A DNA stretch of 13,710 nt, taken from the NCBI GenBank assembly GCA_948739805.1, contig CAPYID010000040.1, positions 1-13,710 of the forward strand. Reading direction: 5' to 3'. Under the pieces are notes generated by a model, which had not been told where the DNA came from, ran no database searches, and saw only the letters and a list, made by a program, of their open reading frames with translations. This DNA comes from an uncultured Clostridia bacterium (lineage in GTDB: Bacteria > Bacillota > Clostridia > TANB77 > CAG-508). Position 1 is the first letter of the stretch. Every line of letters begins with the position of its first letter. This document shows, piece after piece, positions 13,339 to 13,710 of this stretch. The translations under genes were made by a program, and so were the position numbers.

Positions 13339-13710
13339 TAAAACACCTCGTCTTGTATTATTTCAAAAATTTTATCTCCATTTGCAAAGTATTGTAAATA
13401 TTCTTCTATCTTTTGTGTATCTAATGAATTTGCTAGTTTTCTATAATTAGATATAATTTCTTTATATAAGTCATATCCAATTTGATTTTTGTTTCTAGCT
13501 AAATCAATTAGCATTCTTTCTTTATCATAAATATTTATCTTTATTCCTTCATAATCAATTTCAGTTTTTCCCAAATTATATAATTCATCTTTCATACGAA
13601 TTTGTTTTATTTTATCTGAAGTAATAGTTGTTCCATTTCTGTTTGTAGCCAAATACATTGTGTTTGGAATAACATCTGTTAAATTGTGATAATAATAAGC
13701 AGAGTAAGAA
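13338..13710 (-). CDS. abiEi: AbiEi-type antitoxin, N-terminus beyond right edge
   Basis: The frame enters from the right edge (first codons SYSAYYYHNLTDVIPNTMYLAT) and ends at TAA 13338-13340, giving 124 residues of the C-terminal part. 'YH.L.D.IPN.+Y+AT.R', '...++LY.LGKTEI', 'I.IYDKERMLIDLAR' and 'YK..I.NY+KL' are typical of AbiEi antitoxins. The winged-helix N-terminal domain that represses the operon should lie outside the window. An internal ATG at 13658 is not the real start. It overlaps the toxin gene by one base and should neutralise it. Confidence 0.85.
   Translation of the reverse strand, partial: SYSAYYYHNLTDVIPNTMYLATNRNGTTITSDKIKQIRMKDELYNLGKTEIDYEGIKINIYDKERMLIDLARNKNQIGYDLYKEIISNYRKLANSLDTQKIEEYLQYFANGDKIFEIIQDEVF

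Overview
This is a very AT-rich window with strong GGAGG-type ribosome binding sites, textbook TTGACA/TATAAT promoters and standard stop codons. It looks like the accessory genome of a low-GC Firmicute, probably a gut-type member of the Clostridia. No housekeeping gene is visible. Gene content (tyrosine integrase, Xis-like HTH protein, RepA_N initiator, MobV relaxase with oriT, XRE repressor, toxin-antitoxin pair, AbiE) points to an integrative and mobilizable element followed by a cargo or defence region.

Layout. (1) 1-1452 is the recombination end. A tyrosine integrase runs off the left edge, preceded by a small protein, and is divergent from a small HTH gene. The same 16-bp sequence fills the -35/-10 spacer of both divergent promoters. 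(2) 1453-3339 holds small leftward genes: an 83-aa conserved-looking protein, a frameshifted DNA-binding-type protein, an excisionase-like HTH protein and a 48-aa basic protein. A set of TATGTTAAATCACA repeats lies among them. (3) 3378-5460 is the control and stability module: an XRE repressor, a tiny antitoxin-like remnant, and a HigB/HigA-type pair with its own promoter and terminator. (4) 5460-8515 is the plasmid-like replication and mobilization module. It has a long leader with a terminator/attenuator, a RepA_N initiator broken by one in-frame TAA, a cloverleaf-like set of hairpins, an oriT with the pMV158-type TAGTGTGTTA nick sequence, and a MobV relaxase broken by one missing base just before its catalytic histidine. 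(5) 8521-9918 is a compositionally different patch with a cupin-like gene, a divergent promoter driving a probable structured RNA of about 170 nt, and a DUF3800 gene convergent with that RNA. (6) 9932-10993 is a junction between a 5'-truncated DUF6076-like gene and a fragment resembling a relaxase C-terminus. (7) 11160-13710 carries two Nudix hydrolases and an AbiEii/AbiEi pair, the latter cut by the right edge.

Taken together, the element once excised, replicated and mobilized. Now its initiator, relaxase and one small DNA-binding gene each carry a single lesion, while oriT, the integrase N-terminus, the repressor, the toxin-antitoxin pair and the cargo look intact. It may be stranded but still mobilizable in trans. 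The most interesting part is the structured RNA next to DUF3800. From memory, several computationally found 'DUF3800' RNA motifs are associated with this protein family and have no known function. I cannot tell from sequence alone whether this RNA belongs to one of them.
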